A stretch of DNA of 35,830 bases from contig JAZNBZ010000146.1 in assembly GCA_045587285.1 (NCBI GenBank), positions 1-35,830 on the forward strand, given 5' to 3'. A program made the translations under genes and the position numbers. The notes below the pieces were generated by a model, which saw only the letters and a list, made by a program, of their open reading frames with translations, did not search any database and had not been told where the DNA came from. How positions within the stretch are numbered: position 1 is the stretch's first letter; each line of letters starts with the position of its first letter. Positions 7,823-15,881 of this stretch are shown here, one piece after another. This DNA comes from Flemingiibacterium sp045587285. Its GTDB lineage: Bacteria; Bacillota; Clostridia; Oscillospirales; CAG-272.

Positions 7823-8380
7823 TCAGAAGCCTCCTTCCTCATAGGTCGGTATCGGCGCGTGATAAAAATATCCCTGGTAAAGCACCGTGTTACCGCCAAG
7901 CTCGGGAATATCTGTGTTCAGCAGAGTCATTTCCGCATCGGGTGAGATCATATTCTCCTTGATCACCCTTCGGTCAATCACGGTGCCGTTTTTGATATTA
8001 ACCCCCGAAAATTGAGAAATATCGCCGTTCGTGATGAAGAACAGAGTTTGCGCTATCATTGCATCGAACAGCATTTGTCTTGCGGTCTGCGACTTAGCCA
8101 TAACGTACTCCAGCAGCGGCTTATTGTCCGCTTTGCTGTAAACGTAGTTATAGATCTTATCGGATACCATCCGCAAATAGAAATCCGCCATATTCGACGT
8201 TTGACCGACTGCGGCGTTCACTTGCCTTTCGAGATTTATTCCCGTGACAAGCTCCACGCCGTACCGTGTCAGTACGTACCTGTGGCGGACTTTATCGTAT
8301 TTCATTAGGTCGTCGGTCAGCGGATAGGTCAGTCCTTCACCGCCGGAATCCGTTTCGACCTGGTCAAGCCAGTCTGACAT
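7823..8380 (-). CDS. Head-tail connector protein (gp6/gp15-like)
   Basis: A 185-residue, mostly alpha-helical protein (RHRYVLTRYGVELVTGINLE, MADFYLRMVSDKIYNYVYS, LEYVMAKSQTARQMLFDAMI). This matches the helical adaptor that docks under the portal in siphophages (HK97 gp6 / SPP1 gp15 class). Start ATG 8380 follows GAGGAGG. It lies immediately after the toxin/immunity pair and before the head-closure gene. Without the cargo it would directly follow the major capsid gene, the usual phage order. Role inferred from fold impression and synteny. Confidence 0.6.
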   Translation of the reverse strand: MSDWLDQVETDSGGEGLTYPLTDDLMKYDKVRHRYVLTRYGVELVTGINLERQVNAAVGQTSNMADFYLRMVSDKIYNYVYSKADNKPLLEYVMAKSQTARQMLFDAMIAQTLFFITNGDISQFSGVNIKNGTVIDRRVIKENMISPDAEMTLLNTDIPELGGNTVLYQGYFYHAPIPTYEEGGF

Positions 8381-8383
8381 CTG

Positions 8384-8626
8384 TTATTCCTCCTCATCTT
8401 CTGGAGGATCGATAATATCAAGTATTTCAAGTGATTCGTTTTTGCTGGACATACGGATTTCATCACCTTTAACGAGAATGACGAGAGGATATCCAATTAT
8501 TGCAACGCCATTTCCGTTGAAACCAGGATGCCAAACCTCATATCCGTTCCAAACGATATCATATTTTTCTACTTTGTCGTATCCTCTGACTTGAGCATAT
8601 TTTAAAATTTGATTTTCGGTTATCAT
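8384..8626 (-). CDS. Probable immunity protein for the papain-fold toxin
   Basis: An 80-residue acidic protein starting at ATG 8626, which overlaps the toxin stop codon (ATGA) and has AAAGGAG at good spacing, so the two are translationally coupled. It begins MITENQILKYAQVRGYDKVE and has a compact alpha/beta look, with a hydrophobic strand pair (VAIIGYPLVILVKGDEI), a helix ESLEILDII, and a strongly acidic end PPEDEEE. It carries no signal peptide, membrane segment or DNA-binding motif. A small acidic gene tightly coupled downstream of a toxin is the standard arrangement of immunity genes in polymorphic toxin systems. Function is inferred from context; no immunity family was identified. Confidence 0.68.
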   Translation of the reverse strand: MITENQILKYAQVRGYDKVEKYDIVWNGYEVWHPGFNGNGVAIIGYPLVILVKGDEIRMSSKNESLEILDIIDPPEDEEE

Positions 8627-9468
8627 TTGTTTACTCCTTTCAAAATATGATCAACAAAATCCGTATCGAACTCACAATTATCAACACGTAATATTTTTAA
8701 CTGTTTTTTCGTACGATTTATAACTTGACTTTTGAATGTTTGCTCATTCATTATTGAACCATCTTGTGGATCATAAAATTTCAGTGCGCCCTTTTCTTTC
8801 ATTACCGTGATTATATGACCTTCTTGACTGTTTCCCCACGCCCATTCAACAGTATATCGCTTCCCTTCCCGAACTACGCTATCAATAAATTTTAGCTTAT
8901 TCGTTCCTTTAGGCGTAGTGATGTACTGTGGATGTTTGCCATATTGATCGATATATGCGAGATTAGTGTTATGAGATAGATCTCTGATATAACCATTTCG
9001 GTTATTTGGTAATGCTCTTACATCATATCCACGCAAACGAGCTTCAAATGCAACAACACAAGTCTGGCAGTTATCGTCGTATCCGTATAAACCGCGTTTG
9101 CCGTAATACGGATTTGGTTTCATACCGTCAGCTTGTTCGAAGGTCATTTCTTTGCCTTTGGATACGCCTGCGATTTTACCTGCTTCGCTTTGATATTTAT
9201 AATCAGGACTATGCTCCGGATCGTGTGCTTGACGCTTGCGTTCCTTTTTGCTATCCCTACGCTTTTTAGCGGCAAGTTTATCATACATGCGCTTATATTC
9301 CTTATCAGGATTTACGTTGTATCCCTTAAGTAAATCCCAAGCATCACGTGGCGTAGCTCCTTCGGGAACGTGAATTCCTCGCGCTTTGCATAAAGCAAAT
9401 GGAAGTCTGTATTTTGCGCTACCACCGCTTTCTTCATCTTTATCAAGCGGTTTATCGTATTTTGCCAT
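8623..9468 (-). CDS. Phage-borne papain-fold toxin (Tox-PL-like, possible glutamine deamidase)
   Basis: A 281-residue protein. The C-terminal domain (about 118-260) has the Tox-PL/papain-fold toxin pattern: NCQTCVVAFEARLRGYDV (133-150) with candidate nucleophile C134 or C137, EGHIITVMKEKG with H218, and FYDPQDG with D233. This gives the Cys-His-Asp triad in the order of the papain-fold glutamine-deamidase toxins. Residues 20-50 (YRLPFALCKARGI, then GATPRDAWDLLKG) form a separate compact module, followed by a basic linker (KKRRDSKKERKR, 68-79) and a Tyr-rich spacer. There is no secretion signal. It stands alone between capsid and connector genes, is AT-richer than both, and has its own consensus promoter plus an overlapping immunity gene. 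Papain-fold and similar toxins are known as C-terminal parts of phage MuF proteins; here the toxin is separate from the minor capsid protein. It may be packaged in the head or act in the lysogen. Confidence 0.77.
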   Translation of the reverse strand: MAKYDKPLDKDEESGGSAKYRLPFALCKARGIHVPEGATPRDAWDLLKGYNVNPDKEYKRMYDKLAAKKRRDSKKERKRQAHDPEHSPDYKYQSEAGKIAGVSKGKEMTFEQADGMKPNPYYGKRGLYGYDDNCQTCVVAFEARLRGYDVRALPNNRNGYIRDLSHNTNLAYIDQYGKHPQYITTPKGTNKLKFIDSVVREGKRYTVEWAWGNSQEGHIITVMKEKGALKFYDPQDGSIMNEQTFKSQVINRTKKQLKILRVDNCEFDTDFVDHILKGVNK

Positions 9469-9471
9469 TTA

Positions 9472-9500
9472 ATTATACTCCTTCTATTAAGATTTGTCAA
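9472..9500 (-). promoter_or_regulatory. Consensus promoter at the toxin gene start
   Basis: Minus-strand TTGACA (9500-9495), exactly 17 nt, then TATAAT (9477-9472): a perfect sigma-70 consensus. Only three bases (TAA) separate the -10 from the toxin ATG at 9468, so a transcript from here would begin at or within the start codon (leaderless). The toxin's Shine-Dalgarno AAGGAG lies inside the spacer and would be present only on longer late transcripts. Confidence 0.65.
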
Positions 9501-9503
9501 CAG

Positions 9504-9540
9504 AAACGGCGCACTTTTTTCAAAGCACGCCGTTTTTTTA
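9504..9540 (+). terminator. Hairpin terminator between capsid and toxin genes
   Basis: AAACGGCG (9504-9511) and CGCCGTTT (9528-9535) form an 8-bp perfect stem with a 16-nt loop. On the plus strand it runs into seven T (9533-9539), a good rho-independent terminator. Read leftwards, the stem is followed only by TTTCTGTT, a weak terminator. It marks the upstream boundary of the toxin moron. Confidence 0.6.
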
Positions 9541-9558
9541 TTGAATTACGTAACCGAA

Positions 9559-10635
9559 TTAAGCGCTCTGAGACTCAACGGGGAGAACGGAGAGCTTAAG
9601 GGCAGCGGTCGCAGGGTTGGTGAATCCGCTCTTTACGATAAGTCTTACCGACTTACCGGAAACGCAAGATACACCGCCGTGAACGAGAGGCTGAAGCACC
9701 CAGCCCTGTCCGCTGATTGCAGGAACGACCTCAATTTCACCGTTGGAGCTGAAGCCTCTGATAGTACCGACAGCCGAGCAGATCATTGCATCGATGTTGT
9801 CGAACGCGGTTGCCGCAAGTGCGGAGCCGTCCTTCATGGTGTACTGTGCCGCGAGCTTCCAAAGAATGGGAGATACCTTGTATACCGGAACTCCGTCGAT
9901 GTCTCCGGCATAGCCGTCACGCATCTGCACCTTAGATGCCTCGGAGTTGCTGAAGGGATTGAGTACGCCCGTTGCGAGCATTTCCTGTCCGAGGTTGCTC
10001 TGAGTAACGTAACGAGTACCGTCACCCTTCTTGAATTCGGAGAAGAAAGAAGGACGGACGAATGCCTGTCTCATCTCGGTGGGGAAGTAATCGCACTCGA
10101 TTGCCTCATCACCCTCGTCAAGAAGTGCGTTTGCATCTACAAACGCATCGTATGCGCTGTCACCCTCAGTAACGTAGGTGTCGGGGGCATCTCCTGCCGA
10201 ATCGTTAAGAGTCTTTGCAATCTGAGATGCGAAGGTGATAGCGTTGATTCCTCTCGCGATCTTCTTACCGATGTTTGCGGTTACCTTGCTGAGAAGCTCA
10301 TAACCAGCCTTATCGTTCATGATCTTTGCGAGAGTTTCCGTTCTGTCATATACGTACAGAAGCGGAACATGGAAGTAATTGGACTGCGGAACGATTGCCT
10401 CCTTACTGTTAAACTGACCGCCGTTGACGGTAGCTCCGAGAGTACGGAAGCCGCCTGCGCCGAGCAGTACGCGAGGAATCGCGATGCTCTGCGAGTTGAG
10501 TGCAGCCTGATTGACGTAGGACTCGTCTACGCCCTTTCCGTTGACGTGGAGAACGTTCTGAATGAAGTTCTCAAAAACCTGAGCAGAGGCGGTCTCTTTA
10601 AGAGCTACGCCGCTGACTATTCCATAACCTGCCAT
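9559..10635 (-). CDS. Major capsid protein (HK97 fold)
   Basis: A 358-residue protein starting MAGYGIVSGVALKETASAQV. It lies right after the acidic scaffold gene and before the head-tail genes, the standard slot. Features of HK97-fold capsids include an N-terminal helix, a long spine-helix-like stretch (AGYELLSKVTANIGKKIARGI), an Ala/Gly-rich P-domain, and a C-terminal beta section (SGKSVRLIVKSGFTNPATAA). Codon use is GC-richer and more regular than its neighbours, as in highly expressed genes. AAAGGA precedes the start. The 375-codon open frame on the opposite strand is a by-product of this bias. Assignment is from order, size and look, without a strict motif. Confidence 0.78.
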   Translation of the reverse strand: MAGYGIVSGVALKETASAQVFENFIQNVLHVNGKGVDESYVNQAALNSQSIAIPRVLLGAGGFRTLGATVNGGQFNSKEAIVPQSNYFHVPLLYVYDRTETLAKIMNDKAGYELLSKVTANIGKKIARGINAITFASQIAKTLNDSAGDAPDTYVTEGDSAYDAFVDANALLDEGDEAIECDYFPTEMRQAFVRPSFFSEFKKGDGTRYVTQSNLGQEMLATGVLNPFSNSEASKVQMRDGYAGDIDGVPVYKVSPILWKLAAQYTMKDGSALAATAFDNIDAMICSAVGTIRGFSSNGEIEVVPAISGQGWVLQPLVHGGVSCVSGKSVRLIVKSGFTNPATAALKLSVLPVESQSA

Positions 10636-10664
10636 AGTAGTTTATTCCTTTCTTTTCTTTGGAA

Positions 10665-11189
10665 TTAAAGATTCCAGTATTTTTCTTTGATCTCCTTTAA
10701 GGAGTCTTTCTTTTCCTCGGTAACGCCTTCGTTACCCGCAAGACCGAACTCAAAGTCGTTACGCTCGTCTTTCTCAGCCTTTTCCATAGCCTCGACACGA
10801 GCGGTAAGTGCTTCGATGGTCTCCTTCATTGCCTTGATAGACGAGAGTATTTCGCCGTCTACCTCCTGATGCTCCTCTGCGGCTTCCTCGGCTTCCTCGG
10901 TCTCTTCAGCCTCGGCTTCTGCCTCTGCCTCGGGCGCATCTTCCTCTGTCGGGATCTCTTCCTCGACTTCGGTTTCTTCTTTCTGCTCCTCGACCTCTTC
11001 TACCTTCTCGTCACCGTCCTCGGTGATCTCTTCGGTCTTCTCTACCTCTTCGGTCTTTTCCTCGACTTTCTCCTCATCATCGCCGCCGTCTTTCATTTCA
11101 TCGGCAACGTTGATAAGCTCGTCGAGTTCCTCGTCGGTAAGATCGTTGAGCATTGAAATGATCTTCTTAAGTCTGCTCTTTCCGAACAT
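10665..11189 (-). CDS. Acidic, Glu-rich capsid scaffolding protein
   Basis: A 174-residue protein starting at MFGKSRLKKIISMLNDLTDE (ATG 11189, AAGGAAC upstream; the longer frame to 11231 lacks a ribosome site). Residues about 35-110 are dominated by Glu and Val/Lys repeats (EKVEEKTEEVEKTEEI, EAEAEAEETEEAEEAAEE). A coiled coil follows (SIKAMKETIEALTARVEAME), then a basic C-terminal end (KKDSLKEIKEKYWNL) that could bind the capsid shell. Position between minor and major capsid genes, coiled coil and acidity are typical of scaffolding proteins that leave the head during DNA packaging. No protease domain is present. Confidence 0.7.
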   Translation of the reverse strand: MFGKSRLKKIISMLNDLTDEELDELINVADEMKDGGDDEEKVEEKTEEVEKTEEITEDGDEKVEEVEEQKEETEVEEEIPTEEDAPEAEAEAEAEETEEAEEAAEEHQEVDGEILSSIKAMKETIEALTARVEAMEKAEKDERNDFEFGLAGNEGVTEEKKDSLKEIKEKYWNL

Positions 11190-11372
11190 TTCGTTCCTTT
11201 TCCTTTCTTTAGATTTTGGATGTGTACACAAAATAGTATAACTTGGGTAAAGACGGTTCGTAGACGGCTCAAGCTGAGCTGTGTTGCCTGCCCTCGTCGA
11301 TACCGTTGTTATCGCCCTTTAAGTCGGTGCGATGCCTCTTTATAAGTGACCGCTTGTGCGGTTTTAAAAAGC

Positions 11373-12515
11373 TTAGTGTGGTATGTACTGATCCGCAAGG
11401 TTTTCGTAAAGCACCTTGCCGAGCGAATCGGTAAATACACTTGTTCGCTCACGTGAAAACGCCACGTTATTCTTGCGGCTGAATTCCTCATAAGCTTCGG
11501 TCATTCTTGATGCTCTTTCCCTTGCCTTTTTATAGGCTTCGGGAGAGATATTCCGCATAAGGATAGCCTTGCGCTTCTGCGCCCTGATATTGCGCTCCAT
11601 CTCACGCTGCTTCTGCTCAACGGCTCTGCGCCGCGCGATAACATCTGCCGGGATCTCCATCGGTCTGTTGCCTTCCTCATACGGGATAAGCTGGTGCCGA
11701 CAATTAAATCCCGTGATACAGCCGTTCTGATAGACCTTACCGGCTCTTGTGACGTAAAGATCATCAGGATTATTCGTTGCTCGCTCAAGCGGAACGTACG
11801 GAATACCGTCTATCCGTCCTATCGTTCCGTCAAGCGAATAAAGCTTCCCTTGGTACTTCTCACAACGTTCTGAACAGTTTGCGTGCGGTTCTATCCAAAC
11901 GAGCTTTACTCCGTCGCTCCGAAGCTCCGCAAGTCTATCAAGCTGCCGCTCATACCTTACGGTCATTTCAGCTATGTTACGAAGGTTTACGTTGGTACCG
12001 TAATCCTCTTTGGCATCGGAGTAGACAAGCTCCTCCATAATACGGTTGATGGTCTTGGTATAGCTCCTCTCCCATTGCTCAAGCGGTACCGCCCAATTGT
12101 ACGCATGGTCGGGAATGCTTGTGACTACCGCTTTGAAATACGGCGTTTTCCGAAGCTCCGGGGAAACGTTCTCGTTCACTCTTTCGAAAAGCTTGCGACT
12201 GCCTCGTTTATTAAGCGATCTCGCCGCAAGTGCAAATGCATACCAAAGCGCATACGTTCGCACAAGCTGTCGCTCTCTGTGATACATACGAACGGCGTAA
12301 GGCGGCAGAATTGCCCTGCAACGAACGATAAGTGCCTCGGACGTGAGTTTATCCGTCAGCACCTTTATAATGCGCTCCACACCCTTTAAAAAGGCTTTCA
12401 CGTCAAGCATCTGCTCAGCTGAGTATTTGGCATAGCGCAAAATCTCGATTTGTGCCGCATCAACAAGACGGCTTTCCTCACTCGTTCCGCTCTTGGCTAC
12501 ATCATACCGGCGCAT
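11373..12515 (-). CDS. Minor capsid protein (phage_min_cap2 / MuF-related)
   Basis: A 380-residue protein beginning MRRYDVAKSGTSEESRLVDA and overlapping the portal gene by 14 nt. The N-terminal half is helical. The C-terminal half has the conserved block of portal-associated minor head proteins: VWIEPHANCSERCEKYQGKLY (about 208-228), IPYVPLERATNNPDDLYVT and NGCITGFNCRHQLIPY (H and C positions conserved as in phage_min_cap2/MuF proteins). These proteins sit near the portal inside the head and may be ejected with DNA. No toxin domain is fused at the C-terminus (it ends LADQYIPH), which contrasts with MuF-toxin fusions. The separate toxin at 8623-9468 may replace that arrangement. Confidence 0.78.
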   Translation of the reverse strand: MRRYDVAKSGTSEESRLVDAAQIEILRYAKYSAEQMLDVKAFLKGVERIIKVLTDKLTSEALIVRCRAILPPYAVRMYHRERQLVRTYALWYAFALAARSLNKRGSRKLFERVNENVSPELRKTPYFKAVVTSIPDHAYNWAVPLEQWERSYTKTINRIMEELVYSDAKEDYGTNVNLRNIAEMTVRYERQLDRLAELRSDGVKLVWIEPHANCSERCEKYQGKLYSLDGTIGRIDGIPYVPLERATNNPDDLYVTRAGKVYQNGCITGFNCRHQLIPYEEGNRPMEIPADVIARRRAVEQKQREMERNIRAQKRKAILMRNISPEAYKKARERASRMTEAYEEFSRKNNVAFSRERTSVFTDSLGKVLYENLADQYIPH

Positions 12516-14112
12516 TTATCTCGCTCCCGAAATCCATATTACCGAACATAGAGTTTTGCTCCTCTGCTCGTTTCTGTTCCTGCTCCTCCCGGATAGCTTC
12601 AACGATCTTATCGATCTGTTCGTTATCCATCTGAGGATTGACCGTAGCGACAGCCGAACGGAGATCCATAAGACCGCCTTGGTAAAGCTTTAGGGTGTTC
12701 TCGATGAGCAGATTATAATTCGTCTGCCCTGCCTTTGAGAAACGCGCTACAACATCGTCCACCTTGCCGTAGTAGTTGGTAAGATCGTGAAGCAGATCGT
12801 TGATAGCGGTCAAAACGACCTCGCGCTTATTCTCAACGAATAAGGTGGTCGAGCTTTCCTCGGAGCTTATCTCTCTTGCGGTCCTTGCGCTCTGATCCTG
12901 AAGGTACGAAGCAAATGACGAAGGCGAAATACCTATAGCTGTTGCGATATTCTCAAGCAAAGTGTTTCGCATCGACTTTATTTCCTCAGCTCGCATATTC
13001 GGCTGGAAGAATTTTAGCGGTTCACCGTCCGTGTTCATTGTTTCAACAAAGGTGATCATATTGTCAAGACCTTCGTTGTACGTTCCTACCGCATTATTAC
13101 CGTTGCGCTTATTTGTCACCGCTTTAGTGGCGTAGGCTCTCGCTCTGCCCGTGTACATCTCCGTGTCCATGATCGAGGACAGGATATCAAACTCGCAAAG
13201 GTACTTGATAATTCCCTCAAGCACCGAGTCACCGTATTTAAGACCGGGCATTGACGAGAGCGACGGAGTCCACTTAACGAGATACACTCCAAGAGAGGTT
13301 AAAGGCAGACGGATCTCACGGTCAACCATAAGACCGGAATAGTCCGTTTTTAGCGCTTCTCTTAGCCAATGCGGAGCAGTTTCCCAAGAGATCGGAGCGG
13401 ACGGTGCGGAAAACTGATTCACTTGCACCGACTCGCTGTACAGCTTGTAACGTGCATAAGGCTTGCGCTGACCGTCCTCGGTCTTATAATAACGCTCTTC
13501 AACGAGCGCATACTGACTATCGTCTTTGCCGTTGTTGTAGGTCTTGGTAAAGGATTTAATGTAAAACTTTGCGGATAGGACCTCACCGCTACCGCTCATC
13601 GAATAAAATGAGCGGTTAAGCGGTACGCTTTCCACCCAAACCTTCTCGCCTCGGCTGAAATTGAGCTTAAGAGCAGCGGTTCCAAGTCCGGCAGCCTGAC
13701 GTAGCGCATCCTGAATAACGTTCTTGAAATCCGAGCATTTTACCCAATCCGAAACGAAATCAAGCGTTTCACTGTGGTTGTCCTGCTCTGCTCCGTCTGC
13801 CTCGAATAGTATTCCGCCGCCGTAGATAAGCGCGGAAACCTTATCAACTATAGCCTTTGCGAGATGTGTCGGCATAACGCCGCGCGTGAAGTTGTGAAAG
13901 GTCGGAACAAAGCCGTTTATCCACTGACTCCAATTCTGCACCTTGCGATAGAACGGTCGCATCTGTGCGGTGACGAGATTGAAAAAGGTTGTGTTATTAA
14001 CGTATGAGTAATACTCCTGCATAGCCATTCCGACATACTCAGAAATAGGCGTGAGGCCCACTCCTCCCGTTCCTCCGCTCCCTGCTACAAGAGCGTTAGT
14101 TTCATTCGCCAT
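12502..14112 (-). CDS. Portal protein (SPP1 gp6-like)
   Basis: A 536-residue protein, usual size for SPP1/phi-type portals. The N-terminus is MANETNALVAGSGGTGGVG, then a clip/stem region with WINGFVPTFHNFTRGVMPTH. The crown-side part includes LEGIIKYLCEFDILSSIMDT and GISPSSFASYLQDQSARTAR, a pattern seen in phage_prot_Gp6-type portals, followed by long C-terminal helices rich in Glu/Gln. It forms the dodecameric DNA channel at the head vertex. It is overlapped by both neighbours, the 140-aa gene upstream and the minor capsid gene downstream. Confidence 0.85.
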   Translation of the reverse strand: MANETNALVAGSGGTGGVGLTPISEYVGMAMQEYYSYVNNTTFFNLVTAQMRPFYRKVQNWSQWINGFVPTFHNFTRGVMPTHLAKAIVDKVSALIYGGGILFEADGAEQDNHSETLDFVSDWVKCSDFKNVIQDALRQAAGLGTAALKLNFSRGEKVWVESVPLNRSFYSMSGSGEVLSAKFYIKSFTKTYNNGKDDSQYALVEERYYKTEDGQRKPYARYKLYSESVQVNQFSAPSAPISWETAPHWLREALKTDYSGLMVDREIRLPLTSLGVYLVKWTPSLSSMPGLKYGDSVLEGIIKYLCEFDILSSIMDTEMYTGRARAYATKAVTNKRNGNNAVGTYNEGLDNMITFVETMNTDGEPLKFFQPNMRAEEIKSMRNTLLENIATAIGISPSSFASYLQDQSARTAREISSEESSTTLFVENKREVVLTAINDLLHDLTNYYGKVDDVVARFSKAGQTNYNLLIENTLKLYQGGLMDLRSAVATVNPQMDNEQIDKIVEAIREEQEQKRAEEQNSMFGNMDFGSEINAPV

Positions 14113-14524
14113 TCTCAGCCTCGCCTCCTTCTGCTACGCGCTTGAAGTCGCTTGCATGGTCTTCAACATACGCCTGTATCTTATCCTCAAAGACGATCTG
14201 TAAAAGCTCTGTTAATCCCCTAAGCTCCGTCACGATCTCGCTGAGAAAAACGACTTCGGTACCGGCAAGATTAGCACCGATGCGTAAATGCTTCATCCAT
14301 TCGGGAACGAAGCTTGCAGGGATTTCATTCTTTGCTATTTCGAGCGCCTCGGCTTTGGTTATCTCTCCGCCCTTCGCTCTGACCTCTTCCATAAGCTTAC
14401 AAGCGTAATCATTCAGCACAATAGCGATCGCAGGCTCCTTGACCTTCTGATATGCGTCAAAGGTGAGGTCAACGTTCTGTCCGAGTGTAAGTTCAAGGTC
14501 TTTTAAAGTGTTAATCATATACAT
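14102..14524 (-). CDS. Phage protein between terminase and portal, function unknown
   Basis: A 140-residue, largely helical acidic protein (INTLKDLELTLGQNVDLTFD, AEALEIAKNEIPASFVPEWM, LTELLQIVFEDKIQAYVEDH). Overlaps bind it tightly between the terminase large subunit (14 nt) and the portal gene (11 nt), so it is surely translated with them. ATG 14524 or ATG 14518 could be the start; AAAGG is 4 or 10 nt away respectively. No motif was recognised. Its position suggests a packaging or portal-associated accessory. Confidence 0.6.
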   Translation of the reverse strand: MYMINTLKDLELTLGQNVDLTFDAYQKVKEPAIAIVLNDYACKLMEEVRAKGGEITKAEALEIAKNEIPASFVPEWMKHLRIGANLAGTEVVFLSEIVTELRGLTELLQIVFEDKIQAYVEDHASDFKRVAEGGEAENGE

Positions 14525-15881
14525 TCTGCCTTTCGGGTAAATCTAAATTTTCGGGATTTTCGTAATACGTGCAAGCTCCGTACACGAAGCTATCTGAGTA
14601 GTCATTCGGTACAGCCGGATCGAGCTTGCTATTTTTCCACACAACGGATTCAAGCTGTTCGACGAGAAGCGGTATTTCGGTCGCTACAAAGCGATTTGAA
14701 GCATAATCCATATATCCGCCATAGTCGATGATGTAACAAGCGTTACGCGCGAATACGTTATTTGCTGTGGCGGTGTTGCGGATCACATTTTTTGTTGTAA
14801 ATGATAAAACCGTGTAAAAATCGTCAAGCTCATAACGGAGCTGTGCGATAAGGTCCGCAGCGGCACAGTCAACAGAGAGGTATACCGGCACGTTGTTTTC
14901 GCGCAAACCGTACTTGCGGTCAAGATCGTCAAGGTAAATAGCAATGAGCTTTGCAAGCTCGGACGGTGCTAACGCTCTGCCGTAACGGATAGGATCGAAT
15001 TTGAAGCGCTCAAAGACTACTGCTCGCCCCGAGGTCATGATACCGAGCGGTGAGCATCCGGTTGCATCTCGCGCGATCGCTCCGTCAACGCCGATGATCA
15101 TTGTTTCGATAAACTCGCCATTGAACATCTCGCCTGCCTGCTGCGGTGTTATAAGGTGTTTCTCTCTGCGGAATGATGGATAAGCACCCCCGTTAATATC
15201 AGACAGATCTCCAAGGTACATAAAGCGATACAGCGCAGGATTTATTTCCTTTTCAAGCTCGATTTCTTCGAGTATATCGCTGTTAAGTAGCTTCTGTATA
15301 TCAAGATAAGTCGCATGGATATATTCGTAACCTCTCGCACGTTTATAGCGATTACAGTAAGAGTTCCACCAATGCGCCTTGACTTCGTGAGGGTTTCCGC
15401 AGAGGACCGTCTTGTAATTAATGCTTGTATCGAAATAACGTCGGAAGGTCGCAAGAGCGTGCTTGAGGTTCTCCTCTTCCGTTATCTGCTGACATTCGTC
15501 ACCGATGATAAGGCAAAGAGGGTTCTTCGGTTTAAATCCTCTTACACGGCTCTTATCGTGTCCCGACACGCCGAGAAACCAGATGCAAGACCGACCGCCT
15601 TCATACTCGATCCGAAGCGGTAAAGTCTTAAGCCTTACAAGATCACCCTTGCCAAGAAGCTCAAACTTCTCTATAACTTCGTTACAAACCGAAGCGACAA
15701 GGCTGTTAGCGTTTGCTCTGAAAACGATAATATCGTGATTCGGGTACTGCATTTTCATCACGCTTGCAAGCTGTGATATTTCGTAAGACTTTCCCGAAGC
15801 TCTCGGCGTGGGAATAATGACGTTATGTAGCGGCGAAGTATACAGCGGTTTATACGGCAGAGAAACGCTGACCGTACTCAT
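14511..15881 (-). CDS. terL: Terminase large subunit
   Basis: A 456-residue protein that packages DNA: ATPase motor plus headful or site-specific nuclease. Walker A is PTPRASGKS (24-32) and Walker B is LCLIIGDEC (122-130, catalytic E129). The coupling region TVLCGNP is at 158-164. The RNase H-like nuclease domain has acidic residues D266 (MIIGVDGA), D338 (YLSVDCAA) and D427/D430 (PNDYSDSF). Length is normal. It overlaps the small subunit by 4 nt. It resembles the phage_terminase_3 type of Firmicutes siphophages. Confidence 0.93.
   Translation of the reverse strand: MSTVSVSLPYKPLYTSPLHNVIIPTPRASGKSYEISQLASVMKMQYPNHDIIVFRANANSLVASVCNEVIEKFELLGKGDLVRLKTLPLRIEYEGGRSCIWFLGVSGHDKSRVRGFKPKNPLCLIIGDECQQITEEENLKHALATFRRYFDTSINYKTVLCGNPHEVKAHWWNSYCNRYKRARGYEYIHATYLDIQKLLNSDILEEIELEKEINPALYRFMYLGDLSDINGGAYPSFRREKHLITPQQAGEMFNGEFIETMIIGVDGAIARDATGCSPLGIMTSGRAVVFERFKFDPIRYGRALAPSELAKLIAIYLDDLDRKYGLRENNVPVYLSVDCAAADLIAQLRYELDDFYTVLSFTTKNVIRNTATANNVFARNACYIIDYGGYMDYASNRFVATEIPLLVEQLESVVWKNSKLDPAVPNDYSDSFVYGACTYYENPENLDLPERQNVYD

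Noticed and set aside
9541..10668. Long plus-strand frame of 375 codons opposite the major capsid gene
   Set aside because: It mirrors the codon bias of the capsid gene, has no ribosome site, and its protein is Cys/Arg/Leu-rich without any recognisable fold; the capsid frame explains the DNA.
10869..11156. Plus-strand frame encoding a seemingly hydrophobic, membrane-like protein
   Set aside because: It is the antisense of the Glu-rich scaffold (GAG/GAA codons read as CTC/TTC give Leu/Phe), without a ribosome site.
11232..11372. Possible frameshift extension of the minor capsid gene across TTTTTAAAAC
   Set aside because: The slippery-looking run lies after the minor capsid stop codon, and the extra frame is short and unlike any capsid protein. 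The gap holds only a small CGATA/TATCG hairpin and the scaffold ribosome site; no clear promoter.
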